Of a stretch of DNA of 64,000 nt, positions 31,867 to 41,201 are shown piece after piece. The notes under the pieces are model-generated. The model made no database searches and was not told the origin of the DNA. It saw only the letters and a list, made by a program, of their open reading frames with translations. The position numbers were made by a program, and so were the translations under genes. Position 1 is the first letter of the stretch; each line of letters opens with the position of its first letter. Source of the DNA: Chaetoceros tenuissimus (lineage: Eukaryota; Bacillariophyta; Thalassiosirophyceae; Chaetocerotales; Chaetocerotaceae); contig BLLK01000047.1 of NCBI GenBank assembly GCA_021927905.1, positions 2,852,001 to 2,916,000 on the forward strand. Reading direction: 5' to 3'.

Positions 31867-33645
31867 CTATACAACTTCAAATTCAAAATTCTTCTCCGGT
31901 TCATTATCTTCCAAACCATCTGTCGCAAATTCCCCATCGTCAAAAATGGCACTCATTGCATCATAATTAATCTTTCTTGAAATCTTTCTCGATGAAATTG
32001 CTGCCAAAAGTGCTTCTTCAGTAGACGGTCCTTCATCATCGAAAGAAATATTCCTATCATCGCCACGACGGCGTTTTCCAAGTTGGCGTTGACTTCTAGA
32101 ATTCATAAATCTTGCATGTTCTTCAGCTTGAGCAGCATCGTCTAGTTCTTTCTCCTTTTGTAAATTTTCAGCTGCTAACCGTTCCAATTCTTTTCGCTTT
32201 TGCTTTTCTAAATAGTCCTTATTCATTTTGTTGAAAATAGCCTCCTTCTGTTTGACCTCTTCATCGTCGCGGAACAGTCCATCTATTTCATCCATACAAG
32301 AGGCTGGCATAGTCTCTTTCCACTCTTCAAGATCAATCTTTGCAGCCTCTGGAATCACTGACTTTTGTAATTCCTCGGCAGTTGCTTGATTTGGTAGCAC
32401 TAGTGCTTTCCCATTGTTACCCATTGGAAAGCGAATATTTGCCAGTACACCTTCATCTTGTGGGACCAACTGCATATCATTTCGCTCTTCCCCCATTTCT
32501 ATAGTAACACCAATGTCATTTTGATTAGGTTCTTGTCCTTCTTCTGGAGTGTCTTTTGTTTGCTCTTCACCTGTCATATCATTTGCAATTTGAGTGTAAA
32601 GTTTATTTAACTCCTTTTGTTTCTTCGATTCAGGTTTAGATTCTCTCCACTTGCTTGCCTTTCTTTCTCTTGGATCATCTAATTTTCCACTTGTTAGAAG
32701 CCCTACATTTCCATCTTGAATTGCTTTTGCTCGTGCCTCCTTCAATCTATTTGTAGTATATCTTGGAGGATCCGCCTCTGTTTCCAAGTCAATAGAAAGA
32801 AATTGATCCAAAGTCAAGTTTGCACTCGGTGTGTTTTCAAAATCTTTTACACGTTGGTTAACAGTCATTCCACAAACTCGCAAAATTTTTGTGACATCTT
32901 GATTTTGTTTTGTAAAGCCATGTGCTCGAGAAGCAATCAGTAATGCACATGCGCATACTCCTGCAGGTCTTCTTCCGGAAACGATCCAATCTCTCTTCAT
33001 TCTGCCAACTAATCTCAAAGCGGTCAGAGCAACAGCATTTGCCTTTTCATCTAGATCCAAATGAGCTGCAAACCTATAGATATAAAGCGCGGGGTCAATT
33101 ATCTCCAATTTCAGTCCGAGCAATCTTCTAAACTTTAGAAACGTTGTTCCTAAAGTGTACACATTCACTTGTAAAGCATCACTGAAATCAATCAACATAT
33201 GCTGACTCTTTTCTTGTCGACAGGCAATATAAAGACATGCAGCTACGACATGAACGGTGCGCCTTCCTTGAACAAAGTTTTTTTCAACGGCAACTGTAAA
33301 AAATCTATGGGCTGCATCCACAAAGTAGTTACTCAAACGCATCCTCGAAGCTACATCCTGAATTCTACGTCTTCCGTTGGCTAGGGTGGTCTCTCTAGAA
33401 TCACGGGAGAAACCATAGCCTCCTCCTCCACGTTGCATTCTATCTCTGCTAAAGGGTTTACTACCATTTGCACCCACAAATTGACCAATAAGTGAACTCT
33501 GGCCTCCAGCACCTTCCGAAAATTCGACTGATGATACAATTGCATTTTCTTCCACCACAACACCACATTCTACACAAATGGATGCTCCTGATGCCTCGTG
33601 CTGATAAATTTCTTTTGCTCCGCAATTAGGGCAAAGTGTTGACAT
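31867..33645 (-). CDS. BRF1: TFIIIB subunit BRF1
   Basis: Single exon, 592 residues. A TFIIB-type zinc ribbon (C5, C8, C24, C27: CPNCGAKEI and CVECGVVVEE) is followed by two cyclin-like repeats (RIQDVASRMRLSNYFVDAA with CLYIACRQEKSQHMLIDFS, and ALTALRLVGRMKRDWIVSG with ACALLIASRAHGF). The C-terminal half carries a BRF homology II-like block, ASCMDEIDGLFRDDEEVKQK and NKDYLEKQKRKE, which in yeast wraps TBP. This separates BRF1 from TFIIB. It recruits RNA polymerase III to tRNA and 5S genes in the nucleus. A tRNA-Lys gene lies about 190 bases upstream of its start, on the same strand. Confidence 0.94.
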   Translation of the reverse strand: MSTLCPNCGAKEIYQHEASGASICVECGVVVEENAIVSSVEFSEGAGGQSSLIGQFVGANGSKPFSRDRMQRGGGGYGFSRDSRETTLANGRRRIQDVASRMRLSNYFVDAAHRFFTVAVEKNFVQGRRTVHVVAACLYIACRQEKSQHMLIDFSDALQVNVYTLGTTFLKFRRLLGLKLEIIDPALYIYRFAAHLDLDEKANAVALTALRLVGRMKRDWIVSGRRPAGVCACALLIASRAHGFTKQNQDVTKILRVCGMTVNQRVKDFENTPSANLTLDQFLSIDLETEADPPRYTTNRLKEARAKAIQDGNVGLLTSGKLDDPRERKASKWRESKPESKKQKELNKLYTQIANDMTGEEQTKDTPEEGQEPNQNDIGVTIEMGEERNDMQLVPQDEGVLANIRFPMGNNGKALVLPNQATAEELQKSVIPEAAKIDLEEWKETMPASCMDEIDGLFRDDEEVKQKEAIFNKMNKDYLEKQKRKELERLAAENLQKEKELDDAAQAEEHARFMNSRSQRQLGKRRRGDDRNISFDDEGPSTEEALLAAISSRKISRKINYDAMSAIFDDGEFATDGLEDNEPEKNFEFEVV

Positions 33646-33776
33646 TTTTCAAAATAATATAAATATGTATATATTATAAGGTATATGAATATTATCGACG
33701 AGAGTATGTGTTTTGAAATGTACTCTTTTGGAATAACTAGTTTTGCCCCTCAAGCTTGAGGCTTGAGAGCAGTACA

Positions 33777-33796
33777 GTACGTACCTACGTACGTAC
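33777..33796. promoter_or_regulatory. Paired GTACGTAC palindromes upstream of BRF1
   Basis: Copies at 33777-33784 and 33789-33796, 12 bases apart, 130-150 bases before the BRF1 ATG and just downstream of the tRNA-Lys 3' end. Confidence 0.35.
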
Positions 33797-33833
33797 TACA
33801 CCTGCTGCTCTCTTTCAAAAGGAAAAATAAAAC

Positions 33834-33906
33834 CACCGAATGTGGGGATCGAACCCACGACCACACGATTAAGAGTCGTGCGCTCTACCGACTGAGCTAA
33901 TTCGGC
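33834..33906 (-). tRNA. tRNA-Lys (anticodon CUU)
   Basis: 73-nt cloverleaf without intron. Acceptor GCCGAAT pairs with ATTCGGT (one G-U), D-arm GCTC/GAGC with box A TTAGCTCAGTCGG, anticodon stem CACGA/TCGTG with loop CTCTTAA, T-arm GTGGG/CCCAC with box B GGTTCGATCC. No CCA is encoded, as usual for eukaryotes. Confidence 0.97.
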
Positions 33907-34461
33907 TGTTACAAAATGCAGCGCTGATTGGCGTTTTAATCACTGTATTTAATAAGAAATTGAATTTCACTTAGTACTGCAGCATTTTTTTGCAATGTGA
34001 TGATCCTATTATTCATCAAAGTTGGGAGAAGCTTCAATTAGCTTTGTATAAATAATGACACGATTGAATTTGGATTATTTCTACTGTTATTTTTCACATT
34101 GCCATTATCGCATTGGCAACAAGATGTTGTACGATAATAGTTTTAAATCGAGTAAGTCCTTGATTTCCATCGAGATTTTGTCAAGATTACATCTTTGAAG
34201 CAATCAAGAAGGATGATTGTTCTATTGTTTCTATCATTTCAACGTAACATCTTTATTGAAAGTCACATACATAGAACTCTAATACTTGCAAAAGTGGTTA
34301 TCACTTACAAAGATAGAATTTAGATTAATACTGCGTGACTACAGCTTTATAAGTAGAGGTCTTCGTAACCTCTTTTCACATATGAATATAGTGCTACCCT
34401 TTTTATTATAAACAGAATGGTAATGTTTGTAAAACTACCATCACGAAAGTATCTTCTTTTC

Positions 34462-35433
34462 TCACTTGGGACCTGAGCACAGTGAGTCCATAATCATTTC
34501 TAGAAATGACAAAGGTGATTTGAAATCAGATTGCCTACAGGTATCTCTAAGATTCTCGCGAAGATGCTGCCACGATTGTCTTGGCTTTCCAGTGCGTTTG
34601 CTTTTTGATTTATTGGGAGTGAAGGTAGGATCTGTGATGTCCGAGTTAATCGATATGATTTCAGGATCAAAAGTTTTGTCAAGGTCTGAACTGGAGCTGT
34701 CTTGTCGATCGATATGTTGAATCACAGCATCATTTAGTGCAGGTTCCTTGTTCTCTGGGCCAGGCGTTGTCTCAACAGTTATGTGATGTTGCTGAACTGG
34801 TAGATGTTTCTTTCCACTCTTTACCTCAGGTGTCTTGGTACCGGGTTGCTCTTTTAGCTCTTGAGGTTGAGGTTCAGCCTGTGATGAGTTGAAGAAATTC
34901 ACTGGAGACTCTGTATCGTCCTCATAAGTTGTAATGCGCTTACGGTTTTTGCCTTGAAAGAAGGTATCTGGAGTCTTGGGACTGGAAACGGGTATTGGCC
35001 TGGATGTAGACGCTTGAGTAGTAGAGATGTTACTACTTTGTGCTACACTTTTGGACTTTGTTATGGAAAGTGAATCCTTACTAGTGCTATCAGAGCTAGG
35101 TCCAAAGAGTTCTTTCCGTACAGAGGACTTGAAAGTATTACCCGATGTAACAGTTTCAGGAGTGCCAGCGGAATGCATGTCTGAATCCTTTCTCAAGAAT
35201 TTGCTCGATTGTGATGTAGATGGTGTGAGAGAAACCGTTGTATCCGAATTTCCCTGTACACTTTTGGATGACTCTGCATGTTTCGCTTTGATGGCAGAAA
35301 TCACTTTTGGGTCTAGATCGCTGACATGCTTCGACTTGATGAGTGCTCTACGTTTCGGATCGAGGTCACTGATGGGCTCAGTTATATTGGAGTAACCCGA
35401 CTTATTGGATCTTTTCTTGAAAAAAAATTTCAT
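34462..35433 (-). CDS. Disordered Ser/Thr/Lys-rich protein with a DLDPK repeat
   Basis: Single exon, 323 residues. It is mostly low-complexity Ser/Thr/Pro/Lys sequence without hydrophobic core. Near the N-terminus a short unit is repeated in tandem: SDLDPKRRALIKSKH then SDLDPKVISAIKAKH (16-residue period). The C-terminal 45 residues look more ordered (RQSWQHLRENLRDTCRQ to FLEMIMDSLC). No known domain; many Ser/Thr-Pro sites suggest a phosphorylated nuclear or cytoskeletal regulator, but this is only a compositional impression. Confidence 0.6.
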   Translation of the reverse strand: MKFFFKKRSNKSGYSNITEPISDLDPKRRALIKSKHVSDLDPKVISAIKAKHAESSKSVQGNSDTTVSLTPSTSQSSKFLRKDSDMHSAGTPETVTSGNTFKSSVRKELFGPSSDSTSKDSLSITKSKSVAQSSNISTTQASTSRPIPVSSPKTPDTFFQGKNRKRITTYEDDTESPVNFFNSSQAEPQPQELKEQPGTKTPEVKSGKKHLPVQQHHITVETTPGPENKEPALNDAVIQHIDRQDSSSSDLDKTFDPEIISINSDITDPTFTPNKSKSKRTGKPRQSWQHLRENLRDTCRQSDFKSPLSFLEMIMDSLCSGPK

Positions 35434-36687
35434 TGTATGTATTAATATATATGTGTGAGTTACAGGAAAGGAGGTTGATTTTGTGCTCCAGTGATTAGGC
35501 GTATGTATGGCGTATGGCGTAGATAATTTGTTGACTGGTCAATGATGCAGAGTGTTTGTATAGTGTGAGTAGATCGACGCTGAAACTTTACTCAGAAGTT
35601 CCATATAAAGAAAGCAATTGAAAGTCTGCTCACACCTCTAGTTTTGCAGTAGAGTTTAAAATAGGAGAAAGAATAATACTGCTCCTGAATCTAAATTATT
35701 GTGTTGCAATGCTTGTAGCAAGATGCACCTATTTTGAATAGTATGTTGACCGTTTTGTGGATGTGTTGTGTGAAGATTAGTTTTCGTTTTTCATCGCAGT
35801 CTTGTATAGTTTAAAGTAGTACGTTTGTCGTAGTTGACATATTTGACAGGTGTCAATAATATTTAAACAAGAGTCAGATGGAGTCTTGTTACGTCTTGGC
35901 GCACCTATTAGTGGCGGTCGATGGAGAACTTTCTCATGGAACTTTTCCACAAAGCTTCCTTTACTACTGCAAATACCAATAAGAAATGAAAATATACCTT
36001 AATAAAAATTTTCAAAGGGAATAATAGGTATGATCATTATTCAGAAAAAGTGCTATTTATGTAGTATGAAAAGGGGTTCGATTTAAAAAAAGATGATCAC
36101 GCGATATATCACTCTGTAGCTAATTAGCCTATCCAAACTGTCACAAAGTCTCATAGCAATGTTCGGCATTTTTCTAGTTCTTCTTGTACTGGACTTATCG
36201 TGTCTTATTAATGATATAAAATTACCTCTACGTATTCTAACATCTCTTCTAATTGTTCATTAATTCAATTGCACATAATTCCATAAAACCATTGCATATC
36301 TTTTACTGTTGCTTGAGGTCTTTGTTTGAAGTAAAGCTTACACGGCACTCAAATGGCATAGATTTTGAATTTTTTATTACTTTCCCGTCTCTATTTCTGT
36401 GGTCGTGAAGGCATCTTGAATCTTTCGTGTATGCTATTTTCCGTATCGGCTTGGTAGATAAATGCAAAAAATGGAGAGAACTCTTGCACTAGATTGTTGC
36501 GTACGTACGTATGAGCTTAGTATTCTACTTGGTCCTCTCACAACCAGCCAATTGTTCAAAATAATGTGATTTCCATGTCCATCTTTCAGGTTCTGCCTTC
36601 ACTCTCATCCTCTGTTGTTGAAGGTAATAATGACAGATTATGATCTTAGAGCATTAAAACTATATATAGATACTAGCAAAGTCAACC
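35434..36687. other. 1.25-kb intergenic region
   Basis: Between divergent genes. No open frame with a plausible start, no tRNA and no recognised snRNA motif. A GTACGTAC palindrome is at 36501-36508. It contains the promoters of the disordered protein and of ROK1/DDX52. Confidence 0.5.
36501..36508. promoter_or_regulatory. GTACGTAC palindrome upstream of DDX52
   Basis: Perfect palindrome (extended as GTACGTACGTATG) 180 bases before the helicase start codon. Confidence 0.3.
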
Positions 36688-38391
36688 ATGGACGAACTAT
36701 TCAATATGCTATCGTCATCCGCAAGGATTGACAAATCCAAACGAAAAAAGAAGAACAAACCTGATCCAACAGCAGCAAAATCAACAGATGCTATTCTACC
36801 AATCAAAGATGTGGTATCTGAGAAAAAGAATCACTCGGAATCAAAACTGAAACATATTCAAAAGGAACAAATCAATGCATTTCGTAATAGAGTTGGCATT
36901 CATCTTTCGCAAAGTAATAAACATGATGCGACAATTCCTGATCCAATCAGTGCTTTCGATGAATTGGAATCTCCTTCTTGGTGGAATGAAAAGAATTCTT
37001 TTCAACCATTGAAATCGGTTCTTGTGAGAAATATTGAGAGTGGAAAATGGATCAACCCTACACCTATCCAGATGCAGGCAATACCTTCACTTTTAAATAG
37101 AAGAGATGTCTTAGGTTGCGCACCCACTGGTTCTGGAAAGAGTGGAGCATTCATTATCCCAACTTTATTTCTGACAAGTATTTCAGATGCTTTATTTTAC
37201 AAAAAGAATGCAGCTGAGAAAGGTGATCATACGCAAAAGATTCGTGCTTTGTTACTAGCACCTAGTCGTGAATTAGCTAGTCAGCTTCATAGAGAAGTTG
37301 AAAGATTGGGAGAAGGGAAAGTTGGTGGAATCCGCTCAGCGCTTTTGTCAAAGTCCAATGCAGCTACCATATGTGCAAATTCAGCAGCGGGAAAGTCGAA
37401 AGGATTGGATGTATTGATTAGTACACCACTCAGACTTGTCGAATGTCTGAAAGAAGAAGATGGCAGAAAGCTTGACCTAGGATCAGTTAGAGTGGTTGTT
37501 CTGGACGAAGCAGATAGATTATTGGATGCGAGTGATGGAAAAGATGCAAATGACAAAAAGGCGTCTGGTTCTTCTCATGTAAAGACTTTTTTGGAGCAGA
37601 TTGATACCATTCTCTCACATGTACCATCAACTGCTGTTAGAGCCCTATTTTCTGCAACTATTGGATCTTCTGTACGTCACTTGGCAGAGAGTATTTTGCG
37701 CAATCAGGTTGATATTTCGACAGGGATCAAGAGTGGCAACTCAACGGCAGCGGGAGTTAACGATAATGTTTTCCAATCATTAATGTTTGTTGGTAAGGAG
37801 GAAGGAAAGCTACTTGCTATTCGTCAAATAATAGCGAAAGGAATAACTCCACCAGTAATTATATTTATGCAAAGCAAAGAGCGTGCACAAGCACTTTACT
37901 TGGAGTTAATGTATGACAATGTCCATGTTGATGTTATACATGCAGGTAAATCACAAGCTGCGAGAGATGCTGCCGTTGCAAGATTCCGGAAGGGAGAGAC
38001 TTGGGTTCTCATTTGTACTGACTTGTGCGCGCGAGGTCTTGACTTCAAAGCAGTAAACATGGTGATTAACTATGACTTACCAACAAGTGGAGTCACATAT
38101 GTTCACAGAATTGGTCGATGTGGTAGAGGAGGCAGAAAGGGAGAAGCTATTACTCTATTCACGGAACAAGACTTTGATCATCTGCGAAACATTGCAAACA
38201 TTATGAAAATTAGTGGTTGTGATGTCCCAGCTTGGATGTTGAGTGTGAAGGGGAAGAAGGGAAATAAGAATAAACCTGTTAAGAGAAAGACAATAGATAC
38301 AACTCCTAGTTATGATAAAAAGAAACGCAACAAGCGAAAACAATGTAAGCAAGCTTCAAAAAAGAGAAGGGTAGCAGGAAATAATGAGTAA
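36688..38391 (+). CDS. DDX52: DEAD-box RNA helicase ROK1/DDX52
   Basis: Single exon, 567 residues. Helicase motifs in order: Q motif INPTPIQMQAIP, motif I APTGSGKSG (~res 147), Ia APSRELASQ, VLISTPLRL, motif II DEAD at residues 273-276, motif III SAT, then IIFMQSKERAQ, VIHAGKSQAARD, CTDLCARGLDFKAVN and motif VI YVHRIGRCGRGGRKGE. The upstream block INAFRNRVGIHLSQ and DPISAFDEL is the ROK1/DDX52 signature. This helicase acts in nucleolar 40S ribosome assembly, where it helps release the snR30 snoRNA in yeast. The Lys/Arg-rich C-terminus fits nucleolar location. Its stop is 54 bases from that of the convergent lipin gene. Confidence 0.93.
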   Translation: MDELFNMLSSSARIDKSKRKKKNKPDPTAAKSTDAILPIKDVVSEKKNHSESKLKHIQKEQINAFRNRVGIHLSQSNKHDATIPDPISAFDELESPSWWNEKNSFQPLKSVLVRNIESGKWINPTPIQMQAIPSLLNRRDVLGCAPTGSGKSGAFIIPTLFLTSISDALFYKKNAAEKGDHTQKIRALLLAPSRELASQLHREVERLGEGKVGGIRSALLSKSNAATICANSAAGKSKGLDVLISTPLRLVECLKEEDGRKLDLGSVRVVVLDEADRLLDASDGKDANDKKASGSSHVKTFLEQIDTILSHVPSTAVRALFSATIGSSVRHLAESILRNQVDISTGIKSGNSTAAGVNDNVFQSLMFVGKEEGKLLAIRQIIAKGITPPVIIFMQSKERAQALYLELMYDNVHVDVIHAGKSQAARDAAVARFRKGETWVLICTDLCARGLDFKAVNMVINYDLPTSGVTYVHRIGRCGRGGRKGEAITLFTEQDFDHLRNIANIMKISGCDVPAWMLSVKGKKGNKNKPVKRKTIDTTPSYDKKKRNKRKQCKQASKKRRVAGNNE

Positions 38392-38444
38392 TTTATTATT
38401 AAGTATGTTCATTAGTTCAAAACGTATTGAATTACACTCATTTT

Positions 38445-40013
38445 TCATTGTGTATGCATTCTTCGAAACAATTCTGTTCGAAGCTTCGGGTCTGTGTAGC
38501 CTTTAAAATGTCTCTTCTTCTGTGACCCAGTTTTTGTATTTTTCTTTGGATTCGATACAACAATTTTCTCTGATGAAAGTTCTCCAGATTGTTTAGTAGG
38601 ATCCAAGATAACATCAATGCAATCTGATGATGATTCGTTTTCAAATGAGTCTTCAAACTCTAGTGCATGGCTGGTACTGACTAGTTTGCTGCTAGAATCA
38701 ATAATGTAGATCTGATGGGTATTCATTCCAACCATTTCATATGCGAGTGAGTCCGTCTTCTTGTTGCCAAATCCAGCTAAAAATAGAGCCCCAACCTTTT
38801 CTTTTCCAGCTGCTACAAAAGGCAGAACTACTTGTCGCGCTAGTAAGTCAGCTTTGAACTCGTGTGTGCTTTTCGTCACGAGCTCAGTAAATAAAACTGT
38901 AGATAAACTACCTGAGTGAAGAAAGATTGGGCCAGAAGGAAGTCCAACAGCGTCCTTCTTCTGAATGTCTCCACTTTCACGTGCTTCTTCTTTGTCACTT
39001 GAAATGAAATTATCATCAATACATGAAAGAAGACCACAGTTGGTGGAAGAGGAAGCCTGTGGATCCTCACTACTCCTCTGGGACAGTAACGATAGGAATT
39101 TTCTCGTTGAATGAATCAAAGTCATAGGTCTAGAACTAAGATACAAAACTCTAACTTTCCCATGATTTTGTTTTTGATCGTCTTTGTGCTCTCTTTGAAA
39201 TTTGACTAGTTCTGAAAACAGTGAACATACTCCATCGTGGACATGTCCATATTTTTCAGTAAAGATGGAATCAATCACTCCTCTCACATCGCTTTTTGTG
39301 ACTGTCCCATCTATATCGGATATAATTATTGTATCATAAACACTCCATAAAAATACATATGCTTCTATCTGGCCGACGATGGTGTATTTCTTTTTGTCAG
39401 TATTCGAAGTTTCAGTAGCATCATCTTTTCCAGTTCTTTTCTTCTTTTTAACTAGGAAATATCGAATCAGATTTCTACCAGGTGATAGAATTGATAGATT
39501 CACCAACTGTTCAAGTTTTTCTGTTGATGGCTTGGTAGAATTTCCCTCTGCAAAAGAACACATAGGGGATGCTTTCAAATTAGTTGGTAGATTCATGGAC
39601 AGAAAGGATTCTTTCAACAAGTTCCCATTGATTTGCAAAAGAACTTTATATTCTATAATCGAGCTTTTGGAGTACTGAGGAGGAAACTGTACTAGAAAAT
39701 CTGAGGAAGCTACTATTGCGGAGCTTGATTCTGATGTCACGATTCCAGTATTGATTGGAGTGGACTCTTTTTCTGAAGAATTAGAAGCTTTTTCATGATC
39801 AGAATATGAAGAGGGAGTCACCACTATACAATCAAGTGCTTGTCCCAAAAGTTTTCCGTGGCCGAATTCACTGCTAGAGCAACATATATTATCTACAGGA
39901 ATATTGATGTCATAGTCTTGAGGTTGTGTAGTTGCTGTAGCGAATGGTCTTTGGCTTCCTTTCCCACCAGTTTGAGTTCGATGTTGTTGTTGTGTTTGTG
40001 TTTCTTGATCCAT
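38445..40013 (-). CDS. Short lipin-type phosphatidate phosphatase
   Basis: Single exon, 522 residues. The C-terminal half is an LNS2/lipin catalytic domain of the HAD fold: VYDTIIISDIDGTVTKSDVR (DxDxT at residues 233-237), VRVLYLSSRPM, LPSGPIFLHSGSL, EFKADLL, FLAGFGNKKTDSLAYEMVG and IYIIDSSSKLV. Lipins dephosphorylate phosphatidic acid to diacylglycerol, feeding triacylglycerol and phospholipid synthesis. The N-terminus holds only a loose counterpart of the N-LIP domain (KLLGQALDCIVVTPSS, SDFLVQFPP, LLQINGNLLKESFLSMNL). It is shorter than animal lipins (about 900 residues). In diatoms, PAP sits on the route to storage oil. Confidence 0.9.
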   Translation of the reverse strand: MDQETQTQQQHRTQTGGKGSQRPFATATTQPQDYDINIPVDNICCSSSEFGHGKLLGQALDCIVVTPSSYSDHEKASNSSEKESTPINTGIVTSESSSAIVASSDFLVQFPPQYSKSSIIEYKVLLQINGNLLKESFLSMNLPTNLKASPMCSFAEGNSTKPSTEKLEQLVNLSILSPGRNLIRYFLVKKKKRTGKDDATETSNTDKKKYTIVGQIEAYVFLWSVYDTIIISDIDGTVTKSDVRGVIDSIFTEKYGHVHDGVCSLFSELVKFQREHKDDQKQNHGKVRVLYLSSRPMTLIHSTRKFLSLLSQRSSEDPQASSSTNCGLLSCIDDNFISSDKEEARESGDIQKKDAVGLPSGPIFLHSGSLSTVLFTELVTKSTHEFKADLLARQVVLPFVAAGKEKVGALFLAGFGNKKTDSLAYEMVGMNTHQIYIIDSSSKLVSTSHALEFEDSFENESSSDCIDVILDPTKQSGELSSEKIVVSNPKKNTKTGSQKKRHFKGYTDPKLRTELFRRMHTQ

Positions 40014-40382
40014 TTGAGACTTGACTCTTTCAACTTGATGTGTTTGTCAAGTATGCAAACGTTCCTATGTTCTTATTTTCTTTAGCTTGTGATGAAATAG
40101 CTTCAGTACTGTATCATGAAGTATTAAAACTTCACATGAAGATGCAATAGAAGAAGTGCCGAACCCTCTTTTTGTTGTGTTTGAGTACGATATGAATGCA
40201 TGGTATTGTAAGTACGTATACACACTCAACGGCTGTTTTTTGAATCCACTCTCTATTTCTATGTATTATTTCATGACGTCGCTCAAACATATTTTTGATT
40301 TGATATCAATAGATCTAAAGTATTATTGTACTACTTGTAAAGTATATATCTCAATATTTCCAAGTATATCCTTTAGAGTTTA
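40014..40382. other. Lipin upstream region
   Basis: 369 bases, AT-rich, between the lipin start codon and the end of the next minus-strand gene. Only a short spurious frame; nothing else seen. Confidence 0.5.
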
Positions 40383-41201
40383 TTAAAGTATTGCATCAAT
40401 TTTGGATTCCAACAATGGACGAAGTGAAATCTGCCCGCATTTTACTTCTTCATAAATATCCACTTTTGCCGCCCCGAATGGATCTGCTTTAATAGATTCT
40501 ACTTCCCTAATATTCAATGTTGCTGCATCAAGTTCTACATTTCCAGTATCTTTATCTCTCTTGTGATTGATTTGTGCATAAAGAGTAAGTGGTTGAATAG
40601 CGTCACCTTCTTCACCTGGAAGTGGATACTCCTCCGTCTCAATCTGAAACAACATGAAAGGATAAAGAGGTTCCTTAAATAATCCCCAAATCCATAGTCC
40701 ATCCTTTCTATCTTCTGGATCTTCTGACAGTTGCCATCGACCACTCTTTACTTTTAGATATTGAACATTGCTTTCTTCATTTGTTTCTTTTACAATTTGC
40801 TTAATCTCTCCTTGTGGTGGTTCTGTGGACGGTGATTGAGTGAGTATGATGTCATATATTGATTCAAGTCAAGAAATATATGTATACAACGTACCATAGC
40901 CCTCCTCCTCGATAAATTGTACATCTACATTAAACAATTCTCCTATTTTGCGTCCATTCTTAGTTGGTACTCCATTCAAGGAAAACCGAAGCCTCCAGGT
41001 AGTATCGGTTGACAATGTAGCGATTTTATCACCAGATAATGAACTAAAGAGAGTTGTAGCTGTAGCTGTAGTTGAAGTTGCAATAGATGGAAAATCGTTT
41101 GAAAGGATTCTACGAGATGGTGCTGATGGTGATGTAAATGCATGACAAGATGGCAATGCAAGGGCAGCAGTTACTGCAAGAAGTGAAGAGAATTGCCTCA
41201 T
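40383..41201 (-). CDS. Plastid-targeted conserved-looking protein of unknown function
   Basis: Two exons, 40895-41201 and 40383-40822, give 248 residues. The N-terminus is a signal peptide ending SCHAFTSPSAPS, an ASAFAP-type plastid signal, followed by a Thr/Ser/Ala-rich transit region (a CTGTAG microsatellite codes for part of it). The mature part has LSTDTTWRLRFSLNGVPTK, VDVQFIEEEGYEPPQGEI (rebuilt by the splice), VKSGRWQLSEDPEDRKDGLW, WIWGLFKEPLYPFMLFQIE and ends KCGQISLRPLLES. The Trp-rich beta pattern suggests a lipocalin- or FHA-like barrel, but I do not recognise the family. Confidence 0.8.

Larger units (their letters stand above)
33646..34461. other. BRF1 upstream region with tRNA-Lys
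   Basis: Contains two GTACGTAC palindromes, the tRNA-Lys gene at 33834-33906, and about 550 bases beyond it in which I see no gene. Confidence 0.5.

Noticed and set aside
35434-36687. Spliceosomal RNA or other ncRNA in the intergenic region
   Set aside because: No match by eye to conserved U1, U2, U4, U5 or U6 segments and no strong long hairpin.
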